NCBI RefSeq assembly: GCF_000715075.1
Contig: NC_134082.1
Span: forward strand, 58,429,466 to 58,493,465
DNA from: Nicotiana tabacum
Lineage: Eukaryota; Streptophyta; Magnoliopsida; Solanales; Solanaceae
Length of the DNA stretch: 64,000 nt
Direction: 5' to 3'
The notes under the pieces are model-generated. The model was not told the origin of the DNA, did not search any database, and was given only the letters and a program-made list of their open reading frames with translations. The translations under genes were made by a program, and so were the position numbers. Shown here piece by piece: positions 1 through 12,599 of this stretch. Position 1 is the first letter of the stretch. The number at the start of each line of letters is the position of its first letter.

Positions 1-59
1 AGGTAAAAGTTGTAAGTGAATGTGCACAAGACCTCACTTTGGACAAGCATATCTCTAGA

Positions 60-68
60 TATATAAAG
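60..68 (+). promoter_or_regulatory. Candidate TATA box in G1 5' LTR
   Basis: TATATAAAG lies about 355 bp before a donor-like AAG|GTAAG. The same word with the same spacing occurs in the 3' LTR (7652-7660). It could be the LTR promoter; this is an inference from sequence and spacing only. Confidence 0.4.
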
Positions 69-422
69 TGTTGATTGATGAACAATCTATTATATTAAAG
101 CCCTTTGCGTGTAGTTCCCAACGTAACAAACCGTTCGTCATTTGGAGGTATATACAGAAAGTTATGACCATTTTACTGGATATGCGTCACCAACGCGCCC
201 AGGAGCGCGGCCGCGGCAAACCACGGCAAACCAAGGTTTTTCTGCCTGTAAACCGTGACGGACCGCAGAGGAACGCGCTGGAACATGTAAAATTTCGAAA
301 ATACCCCTGGTCAGTGTAAAAACCGAAGGAGTTTTACATTTCCTTCATTTTTTTATCATTCAGACTCGAATTTTGGGGTTTTCTTCACCCTCTCAAGACC
401 TCCAACCCCTCCCATCTTCAAG

Positions 423-424
423 GT
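423..424 (+). promoter_or_regulatory. Splice-donor-like site in G1 5' LTR
   Basis: cttcaAG|GTAAGCaatc matches the plant 5' splice-site consensus and is preserved in the 3' LTR at 8005-8006. A pyrimidine-rich acceptor-like tract ends in cAAG at 2804, 2 nt before an ATG at 2807. Equivalent pairs occur in elements A and B. Confidence 0.4.
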
Positions 425-2566
425 AAGCAATCTTCATTAACTTGGTGTAAAATTCCATTATTCTTACACTAGTATTTATGAAATCTACTCATAAAATACA
501 TAGATCTTCAAGAAATTCCTTCAAGAACTCAAAGGAGGGTTTTGCAAGATTTCTTCCAAAAGGTAATCCTACTCCCCTTAGACTTACATGTATGAATTTA
601 TTATGGGTATATGAGTGTGAATTAAGTATTGGGACTCTTGGTGTGGTGATTAGAAGCCATAAGTTCCTAATATAAATACATAGTCATTGTAGAGATTGGA
701 AGGTGATTATTTGATGGAATTTTGTTGGTTGGGTGAAGATGGGTTGTCACACATATGTTGTTGGAAGTTATAAATTGGTTAGGAATGATGGTGGAATGAA
801 TTGTTGGTTAATGGTGATAGTTGGGTGAACCAATACTATAGTTATGAGGTGTAAAGATCTATACCTACAAGGTGTTTGATGATATGCCTAAATGGCATAA
901 GTTACAGAATTTATTACTAATATTGGCCCTATTGAATGTTGTATTGTAGATTGAGGTTGCTTAAGTGTATTGGATCATTGTAGTATCATTAAGGGCGAAT
1001 TTGAGGTATGTATGGCTAACTTTAACTCTTGTAGAATCCCCTTGTTGTGACGAGCATTCGGTATATGTACCTTGTATGAAAATATGTGTATTGATTATCT
1101 TAGTTTATTTTCACACCACCGTGTTATATGTGATTGTGAAAAGTGATTTGATGTGCGTACCTTATTATGTGCTAATCTTGTAAATGCTTGAAGATGACGA
1201 TATGGGAGTATGTGTTAACGAATGAAAGAACGTTAATGTGTCCAAATGTGGGAATGTGTATAATGGATACACCCTGTGTGGTAAGCAATGAAAGATGGTA
1301 TTGTGAAATGACGTAAATGAGTCGAACGATTACGACAACACCTTGTACATAAATTACTGCTTGGTGACATCTATGGTGTCTTGGGCCCAAATGTATGAAT
1401 TCTTGATATGAACTTGTGCTTCCTTGAAATGATGATTCTTGTGATTAATATGCTTTGAATGTTGCTGGTTAAGTCTCACGATATAATGGTGTAAGTAAAT
1501 GGCAACAAACCAAGTGTGTGTGTGAATGTGTTCATGTGGTAAGAACTGTGTAACAAATGATGGAAAGAAATCGTAATTGATGCAATTGAAACAACTGTGG
1601 TAATATCATACATGACTTGTCGCGGGCAATTATCGTTGTGACTTAAATTGTATACGGGCTATTGCATATGATTGAAATGTTATTGATGTTATGAAAATTC
1701 TTTGTGAATTATAGTTGTTGTCTTGTGAAATTTGATTGTCCAATGGGATCGGGTTGCGCGCCGCAACACGAAGGTATAAGGTGTGGGTTGTGGTGATAAG
1801 GGTGGCCGAGGTAATAAGGGTGGAAAAGTGATCGAAATCACTATTGGAATGAAAATATGTGAAAGTTGTGAAACCATTGATGTGATGAAATAATGTTGAA
1901 AGGGGAAAAGGAGAGATTGTGGAGCTTGTTTGGCTTTGGTTGTTCCCTTCATGAGCATTGGATTGTTGATTCTATTACTGTTTGTTACATGTGTATTTCT
2001 TGATTTTACTTGGGGTAAAGTTTGTTCATACATACCAATATAATTCAAATGTACTGACATCCCTTTTTCCGGGGGCGCTACATTCGTATTATGATTGTAG
2101 GTGGTTCTATAGCAGGTACTCCAGTCCACCAACAGTAGCACTCCTTCACTTTCCGTCAGCTGTATTGGTGAGCCCCTTTTCCTCTCGGGGCCCTGTGTGG
2201 CTCATGCTACTTTTCCTCCCAGAAATCTTATTTTGGTATTTGCGTAAGGTATAGCCGGAGCCTTGTTACTGGCAAGTATTGTAACACTCTTTTGTATCCC
2301 TAGAGACTCCGTAGACAGGAAATGTGGGTTATGTACTTATGTATTTTGTATTTGGGCAATGTAACCTGTAAACCACGTTAAGTAACCATGTATATTATGT
2401 AAATCTCGTAAGAATGTGTTTAAATCATAAATGGTTATTTCACTTGGTTATCGGATAATGAAAACGCGAGGTAACACGTGGGATAGGAAAGGCACCCAGG
2501 TCCGCTTGATTGGGGCTACCCGGTCGAGTGCCGGTCGCGCCCCTCGGTTTTGGGGCATGACAAACT

Positions 2567-2578
2567 TGGTATCAGAGC
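2567..2578 (+). promoter_or_regulatory. Primer binding site of G1
   Basis: TGGTATCAGAGC, the usual plant PBS complementary to the 3' end of initiator methionine tRNA, begins 4 bp after the LTR end. The leader behind it contains TCTAGTAGAGTC (2618-2629), a word also found in the leaders of elements E and A. Confidence 0.85.
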
Positions 2579-5090
2579 CTAAGGTTTTAAAGTGTCCTAG
2601 GATGTCTTGGAGCCGTGTCTAGTAGAGTCCTTTTTATCGGTATGTTGTCGACCATATCTATAATTTGGAGGCTACATGGACATTTAGGAATGTTACCCTT
2701 CTTCAACACTCCAGATCATGCGATAAAGCTTGACTACAAGATTGTCTTGTAACTCGTGCATTGAGATTCGAGATAAGTCTAAATGCTCTTTCTTCTATTT
2801 CAAGTAATGTTGTCATATGGAACAACCAATGGGAAAGGTCTGAATATTAATGAGATGGCACATGTATCATGTTGAACAAATTGTATGGATATAGGAGATA
2901 TGTACATAGTACCAGAAACATACTTTATATGAGAAAAACGTTTAAATTGATCACCTAACTCCAAAGAAACATTGACTTGATAAATGAGATGCGAGGTTAT
3001 ATGGCACCTGTTGATAGTGTGGGAAGCATATATATGATCCTAAGGTGTAAAAGAAAATTTTTTTATATAAGCATGTGATATATGTAAGGCATGACCAGGA
3101 GAGTAATGACAAACAAGTAGGTCTCTCACGGGTGAAAAGAAGTCATGAAATGAGAGTCAATTGAACCCGTAGTGAGAAGACCCCTATGCTATGAATGTTA
3201 TAACAATACCATAAGTGTATGAAGTTTTGTTACACTCCTCAAGGATATTTACATGAGGAATTGGAATCCCAAGTCCGTGTGGATGAATAAGAGTAGAGAA
3301 CTTATGAGGTTAATACAATGATGACTTCAATCTCCCTAATAGTCAAACATATATGTGAGGGATAGAGATATGAAACATATGTCCATGAAGTTGCTAAGTT
3401 CAAGACTTATGTCAAAATCCGGGGCATTCACCCTAAGTGGAGGAAGAAGGGCCATAGTAAGGCCACTTAAATACAATGAAACAAGAGTAAGAACATGTAG
3501 CTATGATGTTTGAATATTTTGTTGAAGACATGCGTAGTTTAGAAAGGTGATAATGGATAACGTGATTATCTAAAAGGATATGCTAATGATAGACCACTAG
3601 TACCCAAAAGAAAAATGGAAGGTTAAGGAAGGTAAATTCTTCATACATGACAATGTGAATGATAGGGTCAACGATCCTAGAAACTAAGAGTATGTTTGTA
3701 AAGGGATTTTATACTTGTTAGAGGGTTAGGAACAATGGAACCTAAGGAAGTACTATAGGCCAAATATGGAAGGTTGTGAGTTTTTAGAATGGGTTAATCA
3801 TAGATCTGTGACTTAACCAAAGTACCAAGGCGTTAAGAAAGGCGAAACGAGTGGGAGAAATAAATGTGATGCTATAATAACGCAAGAGGGTATTTGGGCT
3901 TGATGGAGAGCCTCTAAAGAATCTTACAAGCAAAGAAGTGTTAAGTGATATGACGATGAATACACTTTCCCATGAATATCCTAACAAGAGTTAAGAGGTG
4001 AGCGGGTTAAGGAAAAAGACCACGTAACATGTGGAAGAGTGTGTGGCTATTCACTAGCTAGGAATAATGAGGCCGCCTGAAATAAGAAGAAAATCTATAA
4101 ATTGAGATGCTCATGGTTATCGCAAAATAGTTCGTATCAGAATGGTGGACTCGCCTGGAGTACAAGTGTTAATAGAAGGCATAAAGGACTAACTGTAATG
4201 TTACCGACTTGGGTAACACTGAATATCAACTAAAATATTTAGAGGGACTTCATGTCTACATATTACAATGGAAAGTGAGACTACTGGTGGTGAAATAGTG
4301 GCATGATAAACTCAACAAACCAGACACAATGATACCATGAGTCCATGGGGTGCAGACAAGTGCGTGGCACGATAGGGCTATCTACTATGTATTATAGCAA
4401 AATGGAATGGGAATGAATGTCCCAATCACAAATAAAAGATAGTACTAATGTATTGGCTAGACCGAAAGGGAGAAAAAAGAAACAAAACAACACAGTCTAC
4501 CCAGAGAACAAAGGGAAATGTTTGAAATGTAGTGAGAGAGGATGAACACTTGTTACGAATCAACCATGTTTAACATGATAGCTCTTAAGCCACAATACCA
4601 ACAAACACCATTGGCAGCTACAATATTCGGAATAAGGTGAATTACTTATTGAGGATGGAGTAATCCTTACACTTAGAAGGAAAACAAGAAGTTTTTGTTG
4701 AAGAATTTAGGAAGATTTCAAGTTATTGTTCGGGCCAGTGATCTTTCTGAGTTGAATGTGTAATAAAGTTGTTGATACGTATTTTGGGAAGTGTTTAACA
4801 GTATGGAGGGATCATGGGAATGTTCACAAAGGAAGTGGAGTAGTTTCTTAAATCCTATAAGGCACACAAGGAGGAAAGAGGTTGACTAGGAAAGGTCTGA
4901 GCACAATATTACATTACATTTGATGCAATGTCGTGCATGTGGATGATATTAAGGTGTGTGCATAGGCTAGAAGATGTTATTCCTTTGAAATAGAAGGTTC
5001 TAAAAGAAAACTCATTCAGTAATGTCTTTTGTTGAGAATTTGGAAGAGTAGTTGCAAGTATTCACAGGAGATTGTAACCATATCAGGGAA
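2579..5090 (+). pseudogene. Heavily eroded leader, gag and RT region of G1
   Basis: This is where gag, protease and most of reverse transcriptase should lie. I find no continuous reading frame and no zinc knuckle or protease motif. Around 4930 a weak trace of the RT catalytic strand remains (VVHVDDIKV, compare FIDDIL in relatives), which suggests the region decayed rather than being replaced. The internal region of G1 (about 4.8 kb) is shorter than a full Tekay interior, so deletions are likely. Confidence 0.5.
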
Positions 5091-5094
5091 ATTA

Positions 5095-5580
5095 TTGTAG
5101 AAACTCGATTCGTGGGAGGTCTTATGTAAGAGAAATGTGATAAAGATGTTCCACTAATGATGCAACATGTTAAGGTGATAGTTTATCCTTCTAGGTAACC
5201 CAAGAATCATAGAAAGAACTATCTGGCACATGGTTTAGAACTTGCGGCGGTAGTTTTTGTATAAAGATTTGGCGACATTATGTGTATGGGGTCCACGTTG
5301 ATGTATTTATGAACCACAAGAGCCTTCAATATATTTTTAAACAAAAGGAGTTGAATCTGAGACATAGAGGATGGCTCGGGCTACTCAAGGACTTATGATA
5401 TTGAGATTCTCTATCAACCGGGAAAGGCCAATGTTGTGGCGGATGCTCTTAGACGGAAATCTATGGGTAGTTAGCTCACTTGGAGATATATCAAAGGCCG
5501 TTGGCCAGGAAGGTTCACCAGTTGGCTAGTCTAGGAGTTCGTCTTGCGGACTCTAGTGAAAGGAGAGTAATTGTGTAGAA
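5095..5580 (+). pseudogene. G1 RNase H remnant
   Basis: Translated fragments in shifting frames match the RNase H of element B in order: a stretch equivalent to VIAYASRQ at about 5165-5200, HGLELAAVV near 5230, then [15 protein letters not shown] and KQKELNLRH (5290-5365), and [15 protein letters not shown] (about 5405-5450). Stops and single-base indels separate the pieces. RNase H would degrade the RNA strand during reverse transcription; here it cannot be functional. Confidence 0.75.
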
Positions 5581-5589
5581 TAAGGCTGA

Positions 5590-6560
5590 ATCGTCACTTG
5601 TAGCAGAGGTCAAAGAAAAGCAATACAATGATCCATTGTTGGTACAGCTGAAGGAGGGAATTCATAAACACAATACCACAGCTTTTTCCTTTGGCATGAA
5701 TGATGGTACTCTACGGTACCAAGACCGCCTATGTGTTCCTGATATCGACGATCTTTGGGAAAGGATCATGGTAGAAGCTCACACATCCAGGTATTCCGTG
5801 CACCCCGGTTCTACAAAAATGTATCATGATCTCAAGGAAATTTATTGGTGGAACAACATAAAGAGGGATGTGGCGTATTTTGTAGAAAAATGTCCAAATT
5901 GTCAACAAGTGAAGGTCGAACATCAAAGGCCCGGTGGATTGACTCAAAGCATAGAAATTCCAATGTAGAAATGGGAGATGATCAATATGGATTTTGTAGT
6001 AGGGCTGTCGCGCACTCCGCGCAGGTTTGACTCAATTTGGGTGATCGTTGACCGACTCACAAAAACCAGCGCACTTCTTGCCAGTTAAATCTACTGACAT
6101 AGCGAAACAGTATGCTCAGTTGTATATCAAAGAAATAGTTAGGTTGAATGACACTCCAGTCTCAATCATTTCAGATCGAGGGGCTCAGTTCACAGCCAAC
6201 CTTTGGAAGAAATTTCAGTAAGGTTGGGTACGCAGGTAAACCTTAGCATAGCTTTTCATCCATAAACCGATGGGCAAGCAGAGTGGACTATTCAGACGCT
6301 TGAAGACATGCTGCGTGCTTGTACTATTGATTTCAAGGGTAGTTGGGATGACCATTTTCCACTCATAGAATTTTCTTACAACAACAGCTTCCATGTTAGT
6401 ATCCAGATGGCACCATTCGAGGCACTGTATGGTAAGAGATACAGGTCTCACATTGGGTGGTTCGAGGTTGGAGAAGCAGAATTGATAGGGCCGGACCTCA
6501 TGTATAAGGCCATGGAGAAAGTCAAGATTATTAAGGAGAGGTTGAAAACTTCTTAGAGTC
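5590..6560 (+). pseudogene. G1 integrase remnant (zinc-binding and catalytic core)
   Basis: The HHCC zinc-binding domain is intact in 5636-5968 (His residues in HTSRYSVHP, Cys pair in CPNCQQVK). A TAG replaces the expected Trp just after (5966). The catalytic triad can still be traced: D in NMDFVV (about 5990), D in SDRGAQF (about 6175), E in GQAEWTIQ (about 6275). Frame breaks fall near 6062 and 6220, and a TAG at about 6554 replaces a Gln codon. The family joins cDNA to host DNA; this copy is dead. Confidence 0.82.
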
Positions 6561-7018
6561 GCCAAAAGTCTTATTCGGACATTCGTCGCAGAGATTTGGA
6601 GTTCAAAGAAGATGATTGGGTATTTTTGAAGGTTTCCCCCATGAAGGGCATCATGTGATTTGGGAAGAAAGGGAAATTAAGTCCGAGGTATATCGGACCG
6701 TACATAATTATTCAGAGGATTGGTCAGGTGGCATACAAGCTTGAGCTGCCACCCGAGATGTCGTTGGTACATCCGGTCTTCCATGTGTCTATGTTGAAGA
6801 AGGTAGTGGGAGATCCGTCCGCTATTGTACCAATTGAAGCTATTGAGTTTAATGAAGAACTATATTATGAAGAAATTCCAGTTGCCATTCTTGATAGGCA
6901 AGTCCGAAAATTGAGAAATAAGGAAATTGGCTTTGTAAAAGTGTTATGGCGGAACCAGCAGGTTGAGGAAGCCACTTGGGAAGCCGAGGAAGAAATTAGA
7001 AAGAAGTACCCACGTTAG
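6561..7018 (+). pseudogene. G1 integrase C-terminus with chromodomain-like tail
   Basis: The GPY/F-type module is visible ([22 protein letters not shown]), preceded by a TGA in IM*FGKKGKL where relatives have Arg. From 6728 the frame is open for 96 codons and covers [30 protein letters not shown] and [20 protein letters not shown]. In chromoviruses this tail is a chromodomain-like fold that can guide insertion to heterochromatin. The stop at 7016-7018 falls where relatives continue a few residues. Confidence 0.8.
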
Positions 7019-7360
7019 TTTGAATAGTTATGTAATATCTTTCATGCATTTGGTTCCTATGAACTCTTATCTTTTGATTTGATCTATGTTAAACTATTCT
7101 ATTTTGGTTATATATGTTGCCTATGCGGCCATGGTTGGTGTTGTACAAGTTATGTTATGTCTATGGGACATGTATATGCTGTTAGGATATGTATATGGGG
7201 TCCTCTGACAGGTAGATAGTCCTAGTTACAAAGGAAACTCTGACGAAATTTTCGGAAATTTAAGGAGTTAGCAAAATTCGGGGCTGTTGATATATTTCAT
7301 GATGTGAAAAAGCAGAAGTTACATAAGGATGGATAATGAATGAACCTTGATCCTCATTCG

Positions 7361-7388
7361 AGGATGAATGATCTTAAGCGGGGGAGAA
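7361..7388 (+). promoter_or_regulatory. PPT of G1 and upstream hairpin word
   Basis: aagcGGGGGAGAA directly abuts the 3' LTR and is the expected plus-strand primer tract. Just before it, CATTCGAGGATGAATG can fold with 5-bp arms (CATTC/GAATG). Related words precede the PPTs of E and B. Confidence 0.75.
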
Positions 7389-10140
7389 TATAAAGCCCCA
7401 AAAAATTTTGCTTAGTAATTTAAGATTTCGTGGTGCCAAGGTAGGCTAATTATTTTATCTTGCGTGAAAATGAGGATTAATGATATTATGGACATCATTT
7501 GGATATGGTAATAAGTGTATAAATCATATTATAAGTGGTTTGGGGTCTAAGGAGAGGCCTAAGTCTAAGCCAAGTTGGAAAATTTTCACAATAGGCTAAA
7601 GTTGTAAGTGAATGCGCACAAGATCTCACTTTGGACAAGCATATATCTAGTTATATAAAGTTTTGATTGATGCACAACCTATGAAATTAAATCCCTTTGA
7701 GTCTAGTTCCCAACGCAACAAACCGTTCGTAATTTGGAGGTGTATACAGAAAGTTATGACCATTTTACCAGACATGCGTCACCAGCGCGCCCAGGAGCGC
7801 GGCCGCGGCGGACCGTGGCAAACCAAGGTTTTTCTGCCGGTAAACTGCGGCGGAACGTGGTGGAACATGTAAAATGTCTAAAATACCCCTGGTCAGTGTA
7901 AAAACCGAAGGAGTATTACATTTCCTTCATTTTTTGATCATTCAAGCTCGAATTTTGGGGTTTTCTTCACCCTCTCAAGACCTCCAACCCCTCCCATCTT
8001 CAAGGTAAGCAATCTTCATTAACTTGGTATAAAATTCCATTATTCTTACACTAATATTGATTAAATCTACTCATAAAACACCTAGATCTTCAAGAAATTC
8101 CTTCAAGAACTCAAAGGAGGGTTTTGCAAGATTTCTTCCAAAAAAGTAATCCTACACCCTTAGACTTACATGTATGAATTTATTATGGGTATATGATTGT
8201 GAATTAAGTATTGGGACTCTTGGTGTGGTGATTAGAATCCATAAGTTCCTAAAATAAATACATAGTCATTGTAGAGATTGGAAGGTGATTGTTTGATGGA
8301 ATTTTGTTGGTTGGGTGAAGATGGGTTGTCACACATATGTTGTTGGAAGTTATAAATTGGTTAGGAATGATGGTGGAATGAATTTTTAGTTAATGGTGAT
8401 AGTTGGATGAACCAATACTATAGTTATGGGGTGTAAAGATCTATACCTACAAGGTGTTTGATGATATGCCTAAATGGCATAAGTTACGGAATTTATTACT
8501 AATATTGGCCCTATTGAATGTTGTATTGTAGATTGAGGTTGCTTAAGTGTATTGGATCATTGTAGTATCATTAAGGGCAAATTTGAGGTATGTATGGCTA
8601 ACTTTAACTCTTGTAGAATCCCCTTGTTGTGATGAGCATACGGTATGTGTACCTTGTATGAAAATATGTGTATTGATTGTCTTAGTTGATTTCCACACCA
8701 CCGTGTTATATGTGATTGTGAAAAGTGATTTGATGTGCCTACCTTATTATGTGCTAATATTGTAAATGCTTGAGGATGACGATATGGGAGTATGTGTTAA
8801 CGAATGAAAGAACGTTAATGTGTCCAAATGTGAGAATGTGTATAATAGATAAAACCCTGCGTGGTAAGTAATGAAAGATGGTATTGTGAAATGACGTAAA
8901 TGAGTCGAACGATTACGACAACACCTTGTACATGAATTACTGCTTGGTTACATCTATGGTGTCTTGGGCCCAAATGTATGAATTGTTGATATGAACTTGT
9001 GCTTCCTTGAAATGATGATTCATGTGATTAATATGCTTTGAACGTTGTTGGTTAAGTCTCGCGATATAATGGTGTAAGTAAATGGAAACAAACCAAGTGT
9101 GTGTGTGTGAATGTGTTCATGTGGTAAGAACTGTGTAACAAATGATGGAAAGAAATCGTAATTGATGCAATTGAAACAACTGTGGCAATATCATACATGA
9201 CTTTTCGGGGGCAATTATCATTGTGACTTAAATTGTATACGGGCTATTGCATATGATGGAAATGGTATTGATGTTATGAAAATTCTTTGTGAATTATAGT
9301 TGTTGTCTTGTGAAATTTGATTGTCCGATGGGATCGGGTTGCGCGCCGAAACACGAAGTTATAATGTGTGGGTTGTGGTGATAAGGGTGGCCGAGGTAAT
9401 AAGGGTGGAAAAGTGATCGAAATCACTATTGAAATGAAAATATGTGAAAGTTGTGAAACCATTGATGTGATGAAATAATGTTGAAAGGGGAAAATGAGAG
9501 ATTATGGAACTTGTTTGTCTTTGGTTGTTCCCTTCATGTGCATTGGATTGTTGATTCTATTACTGTTTGTTACCTGTGTATTTCTTGATTTTACTTGGGG
9601 TAAAGTTTGTTCATACATACCAGTACAATTCAAATATACTAGCGTCCCTTTTGCCGGGGGCGCTACATTCGTGTTATGATATTAGGTGGTTCTATAGCAG
9701 GTACTCCAGTCCACCAACAGTAGCACTCCTTCACTTTCCGTCAGATGTATTGGTGAGCCCCTTTTCCCTCTCGGGGCCCTGTGTGGCTAATGCTTCTTTT
9801 CCTCCTGGAAATCTTATTTTGGTATTTGCGTAAGGTATAGCCGGAGCCTTGTTACTGGCAAGTATTATAACACTCTTTTGTATCCCTAGAGGCTCCGTAG
9901 ACAGGAAATGTGGGTTATGTACTTATGTATTTTGTTTTTGGGAATTGTAACTTGTATACCACGCTAAGACCATGTATAAAATCTCGTAAGAATGTGTTTA
10001 AATCATAAATGGCTATTTCACTTGGTTATCGGATAATGAAAACATGGGGTAACACGTGGGATAGGAAAGGCACCTAGGTCCGCTTGACTGGGGATACCCG
10101 GTCGAGTACCGGTCGCGCCCCTCAATTTTGGGGCGTGACA
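7389..10140 (+). repeat. 3' LTR of G1 (2752 bp)
   Basis: It starts with tataaagcccc after the PPT and ends with ggggcgtgaca at 10140, where the Tat sequence resumes. It repeats the 5' LTR in full. Candidate TATA 7652-7660, donor-like GT 8005-8006, and a hairpin word at 9338-9352 with one mismatch in an arm. Differences from the 5' copy are scattered substitutions and small indels, which points to a moderately old insertion. Confidence 0.9.
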
Positions 10141-10700
10141 ACCAACTGAGAGTCGCATTTGATTTCAATGACCTCAGAGTCCAGTCCTCGAGCTAATTCG
10201 ATCTCTATAATCAAAGCTTCATACTCCACTTCATTATTAGTCAGAGGAACAGTTTTTATGTCTTGCCTTAGGGTTTCTCCCGAAGGCGTGGTTAGTAGTA
10301 TGCCAAGCCCGGACCCCTTTACATTGGAAGCTCCGTCCGTGAATAGGGTCCAAACTCCAAATGTCGACTCCGACACCATCACTGCTTCTTTGGTAGCCAA
10401 AGGTAATAGTCCCGGGCTGAAATTGGCCACAAAGTCGGCCAAGACTTAAGACTTAATCACAGCCCTAGTCTTATATTCTATGTCAGATTCACTCATTTCG
10501 ACGGTCCACTTGGCCAGCCTACCCAAAATTTTGGGTTTATGAAGAATATTTCGTAGGGGAAAGGTGATCACCACGTCTATCGGATGACATTGGAAATAAG
10601 GCTTGCTTTCGAGCGCCGACTATGAAAGCTAGGGCCAATTTTTCCAGATATGGGTATCGAGTTTCTGCTCCTGTTAAAATTTTACTAACGTAATAGATAG
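10141..10700 (-). pseudogene. Tat second RNase H (aRNH) domain, cut by G1
   Basis: The frame reads WTLFTDGASNVKGSGLGI, then VPLTNNEVEYEAL, then IEIKCDSQLVV and stops where G1 begins. The Asp, Glu and Asp of the RNase H active site are visible in DGAS, NEVEYEA and CDSQ. The stretch 10443-10700 still encodes the linker from the first RNase H (traces such as KPKILGRLAKWTVE) but in broken frames. In intact relatives integrase follows. Confidence 0.8.
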
Positions 10701-11830
10701 GAAATTACATACATTCATCCTCACAGACTAAAACGACACTTACTGCTACCTCTGAGACTGCTAAGTAGATCAACAGTTGGTTGCCTTCCTCCGATTTTGA
10801 TAGTAACGGAGGACTTGACAAATACCTTTTCAAATCCCTCAAAGTGTGCTGACATTTCGAGGTCCATTCAAGTTGTTCTTCTTTTTGAGAAGCGAGAAGA
10901 AATGTTGGCATTTCTTTGAAAACCGAGAAATGAATATGCTCAAAGCGGCCAATATTCCTCTTAGCCTTTGAACCTCTTTTATGCTTGATAGCTGGTCTGG
11001 GATGTCTTTGTTGACTTTGATTTTATCGGGGTTAACTTCGATCCCCCTTTGTGACATCAAGAATCCTAGAAACTTACCGGAACTAACCCCGAACACACAC
11101 TTCTTGGGGTTAAGCTTCATGTTATGCTTCCTTAAGATGTCAAAAAGTTTCTTTCAAGTGTTTAAGATGAACACATGTGTTCAAAGACTTAACAAGCATA
11201 TCATCTATGTAAAATTCTATGGTTTTCCCTATTTTCTTTTCAAACATTTTATTCATGAGAAGTTGATAAGTGTCTCCGACGTTCTTTAGCCCGAAAGGCA
11301 TCATATTGTAACAATATGTGCCAAAGTTTGTTATAAACGAAGTTTTTTCCTGATCCTCCGGGTTCATCTTTATTTGGTTGTACCCGGAGTAAGCACCAAG
11401 GAAACTTATTAACTCGTGTCCGACCGTTGCATCAATTATTTGATCAATATTTGGTAATAGGAATGAGTCTCTTGGGCACGCATTATTTAAATCCTTATAG
11501 TCTATGGATATGTGAAATTTATTTTTTCTTCTACGGAATTACTACTACATTAACTAGCCAGTCAGGATACGTTACCTCTCCGATTGAACCAATATCAAGA
11601 AAACAAGTTACCTCTTCCTTGATGAATTTATTCCTGACCTCGGCAATAGGATATATTTTCTGTCTTACCGGAGGGATGTTGGGATACAGGCTTAGCTTGT
11701 GCATAGCCAGTTCCGACGGGATATATATCATATCCGCATGTGACCATGCAAAATAATAGTCATTAAATTTAAGAAATTCAATAAATCCAGACCTGAGTTT
11801 GGGGTGCAGTCCTGTTCCCAACTAGAACTT
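10700..11830 (-). pseudogene. Tat reverse transcriptase and first RNase H
   Basis: From N- to C-terminus on the minus strand: FAWSHADM and VRQKIYPIAEVRNKFIKEEV with PDWLVNVV (11531-11821), a MPFGLKN block and the catalytic YIDDMLVKS (11140-11367), CVFGVSSGKFLGFLMSQRGIEVNPDKI (10839-11120), and RNase H entry with LLIYLAVSEVAVSVVLV (10705-10911). The YIDD catalytic motif is intact, but the frame changes at least three times. The domain would copy element RNA into cDNA; this copy is a relic. Confidence 0.85.
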
Positions 11831-11999
11831 CCTCTCCAGGAACTTTTCGAACAATATGACTTGTTCAAGTTATTATGATGTGGACTTTGTTGTATCTATC
11901 TCTTCTGGTACCTGGAAATACCTCGGCACCTAATAGGATTCCAACAACTCCTCCCCCTAGTTGACTTCACTCGGCTCGGGAGCAAGTGTCGGTTCCTGT

Positions 12000-12560
12000 A
12001 ATTTCTATGTCGCATGCTCCTTCCCTTTGCTACTGAAAACTGATATTGTATTCATTTCTCTTATTGTCGGTTGGTCGCCTCTTATTTTGTTAACCCCCTC
12101 GGGAGTTGGGAATTTTAGCAACTGATGATATGTTGATAGAACAACATTCATATCGTACAACCATGGTCTTCCCAAGATGATATTGTAACCTACATCGTCG
12201 ACCACTACCTCAAAAATGGTCGTCTTCATCACCCCTTTGGCATTCATGGGCAGCAGGATTTCTCCTCAGGTTGTCACACTTGCTAGGTTGAACCCGACGA
12301 GGAGTTTTGTGGCTAGAATGATGCTTCCGATTATCTTGGCTTGCTCTAACACCCTTCATTGTATGATGTTGGTCGAACTTCCTGGGTCTACCAAAACACG
12401 TTTAATTTTAAAATCTAAGACATTCAAAGAAATTACCAATGCATCTTTGTGCAGTAGCAACAATCCATCTGCATCTTCTTTCGAGAAAGTATTGTCATCT
12501 TCAACGACTTCCCGGAGCCTCTTGCTATGGGTATTAGACACCTTCGTCATTTTTGTTGCC
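12000..12560 (-). pseudogene. Tat aspartic protease
   Basis: The catalytic loop is VLVDPGSSTNIIQ in 12356-12550, followed after a frame break by EVVVDDVGYNIILGRPWLYDMN (12005-12247), the flap and ILGRPWL motif typical of Tat proteases. The enzyme would cleave the Gag-Pol polyprotein in the particle. The 180 bp between 11822 and 12004 is the linker to RT and shows no domain. Confidence 0.78.
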
Positions 12561-12599
12561 GAGAATGTAACCCGTTAATCTCATTCCCTCCAAAACTCA

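Larger units (their letters stand above)
1..2562 (+). repeat. 5' LTR of G1 (truncated by window edge)
   Basis: Colinear and highly similar to 7594-10140 throughout; it ends in ...gggcatgaca, 4 bp before the PBS. It contains a TATA-like word (60-68), a CpG-rich patch (about 196-250), a splice-donor-like AAG|GTAAGC (GT at 423-424) and one copy of a hairpin word, GTTGCGCGCCGCAAC, at 1753-1767. Short reading frames across it are not shared as protein with anything recognisable and I treat them as noise. Confidence 0.88.
1..10140 (+). mobile_element. G1: Tekay-like Ty3/gypsy chromovirus, 5' end outside window
   Basis: The element has two long LTRs (1-2562 and 7389-10140), a methionine-initiator-type PBS directly after the first, decayed pol, a purine tract before the second, and ends that read as a short inverted repeat (tgtcaYgcccc at the ends, changed to tataaagcccc at the start of the 3' copy). 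Integrase is followed by a tail resembling the chromodomain of Tekay elements (VKVLWRN...ATWEAEEE). It is inserted in the Tat element at right and interrupts a minus-strand RNase H reading frame at 10141. About 200 bp of the 5' LTR lies before the window. The lineage call rests on order, long LTRs and tail motif; no alignment was run. Confidence 0.85.

Noticed and set aside
68..319. 83-codon frame in the G1 5' LTR as a small gene
   Set aside because: The matching region of the 3' LTR (7663-7872) has frameshifts and the two differ as non-coding DNA does; no domain.
2567..2578. tRNA gene near the LTR ends
   Set aside because: TGGTATCAGAGC here and at 18737, 27913 and variants at 43084, 62618 are primer binding sites; no cloverleaf is present.
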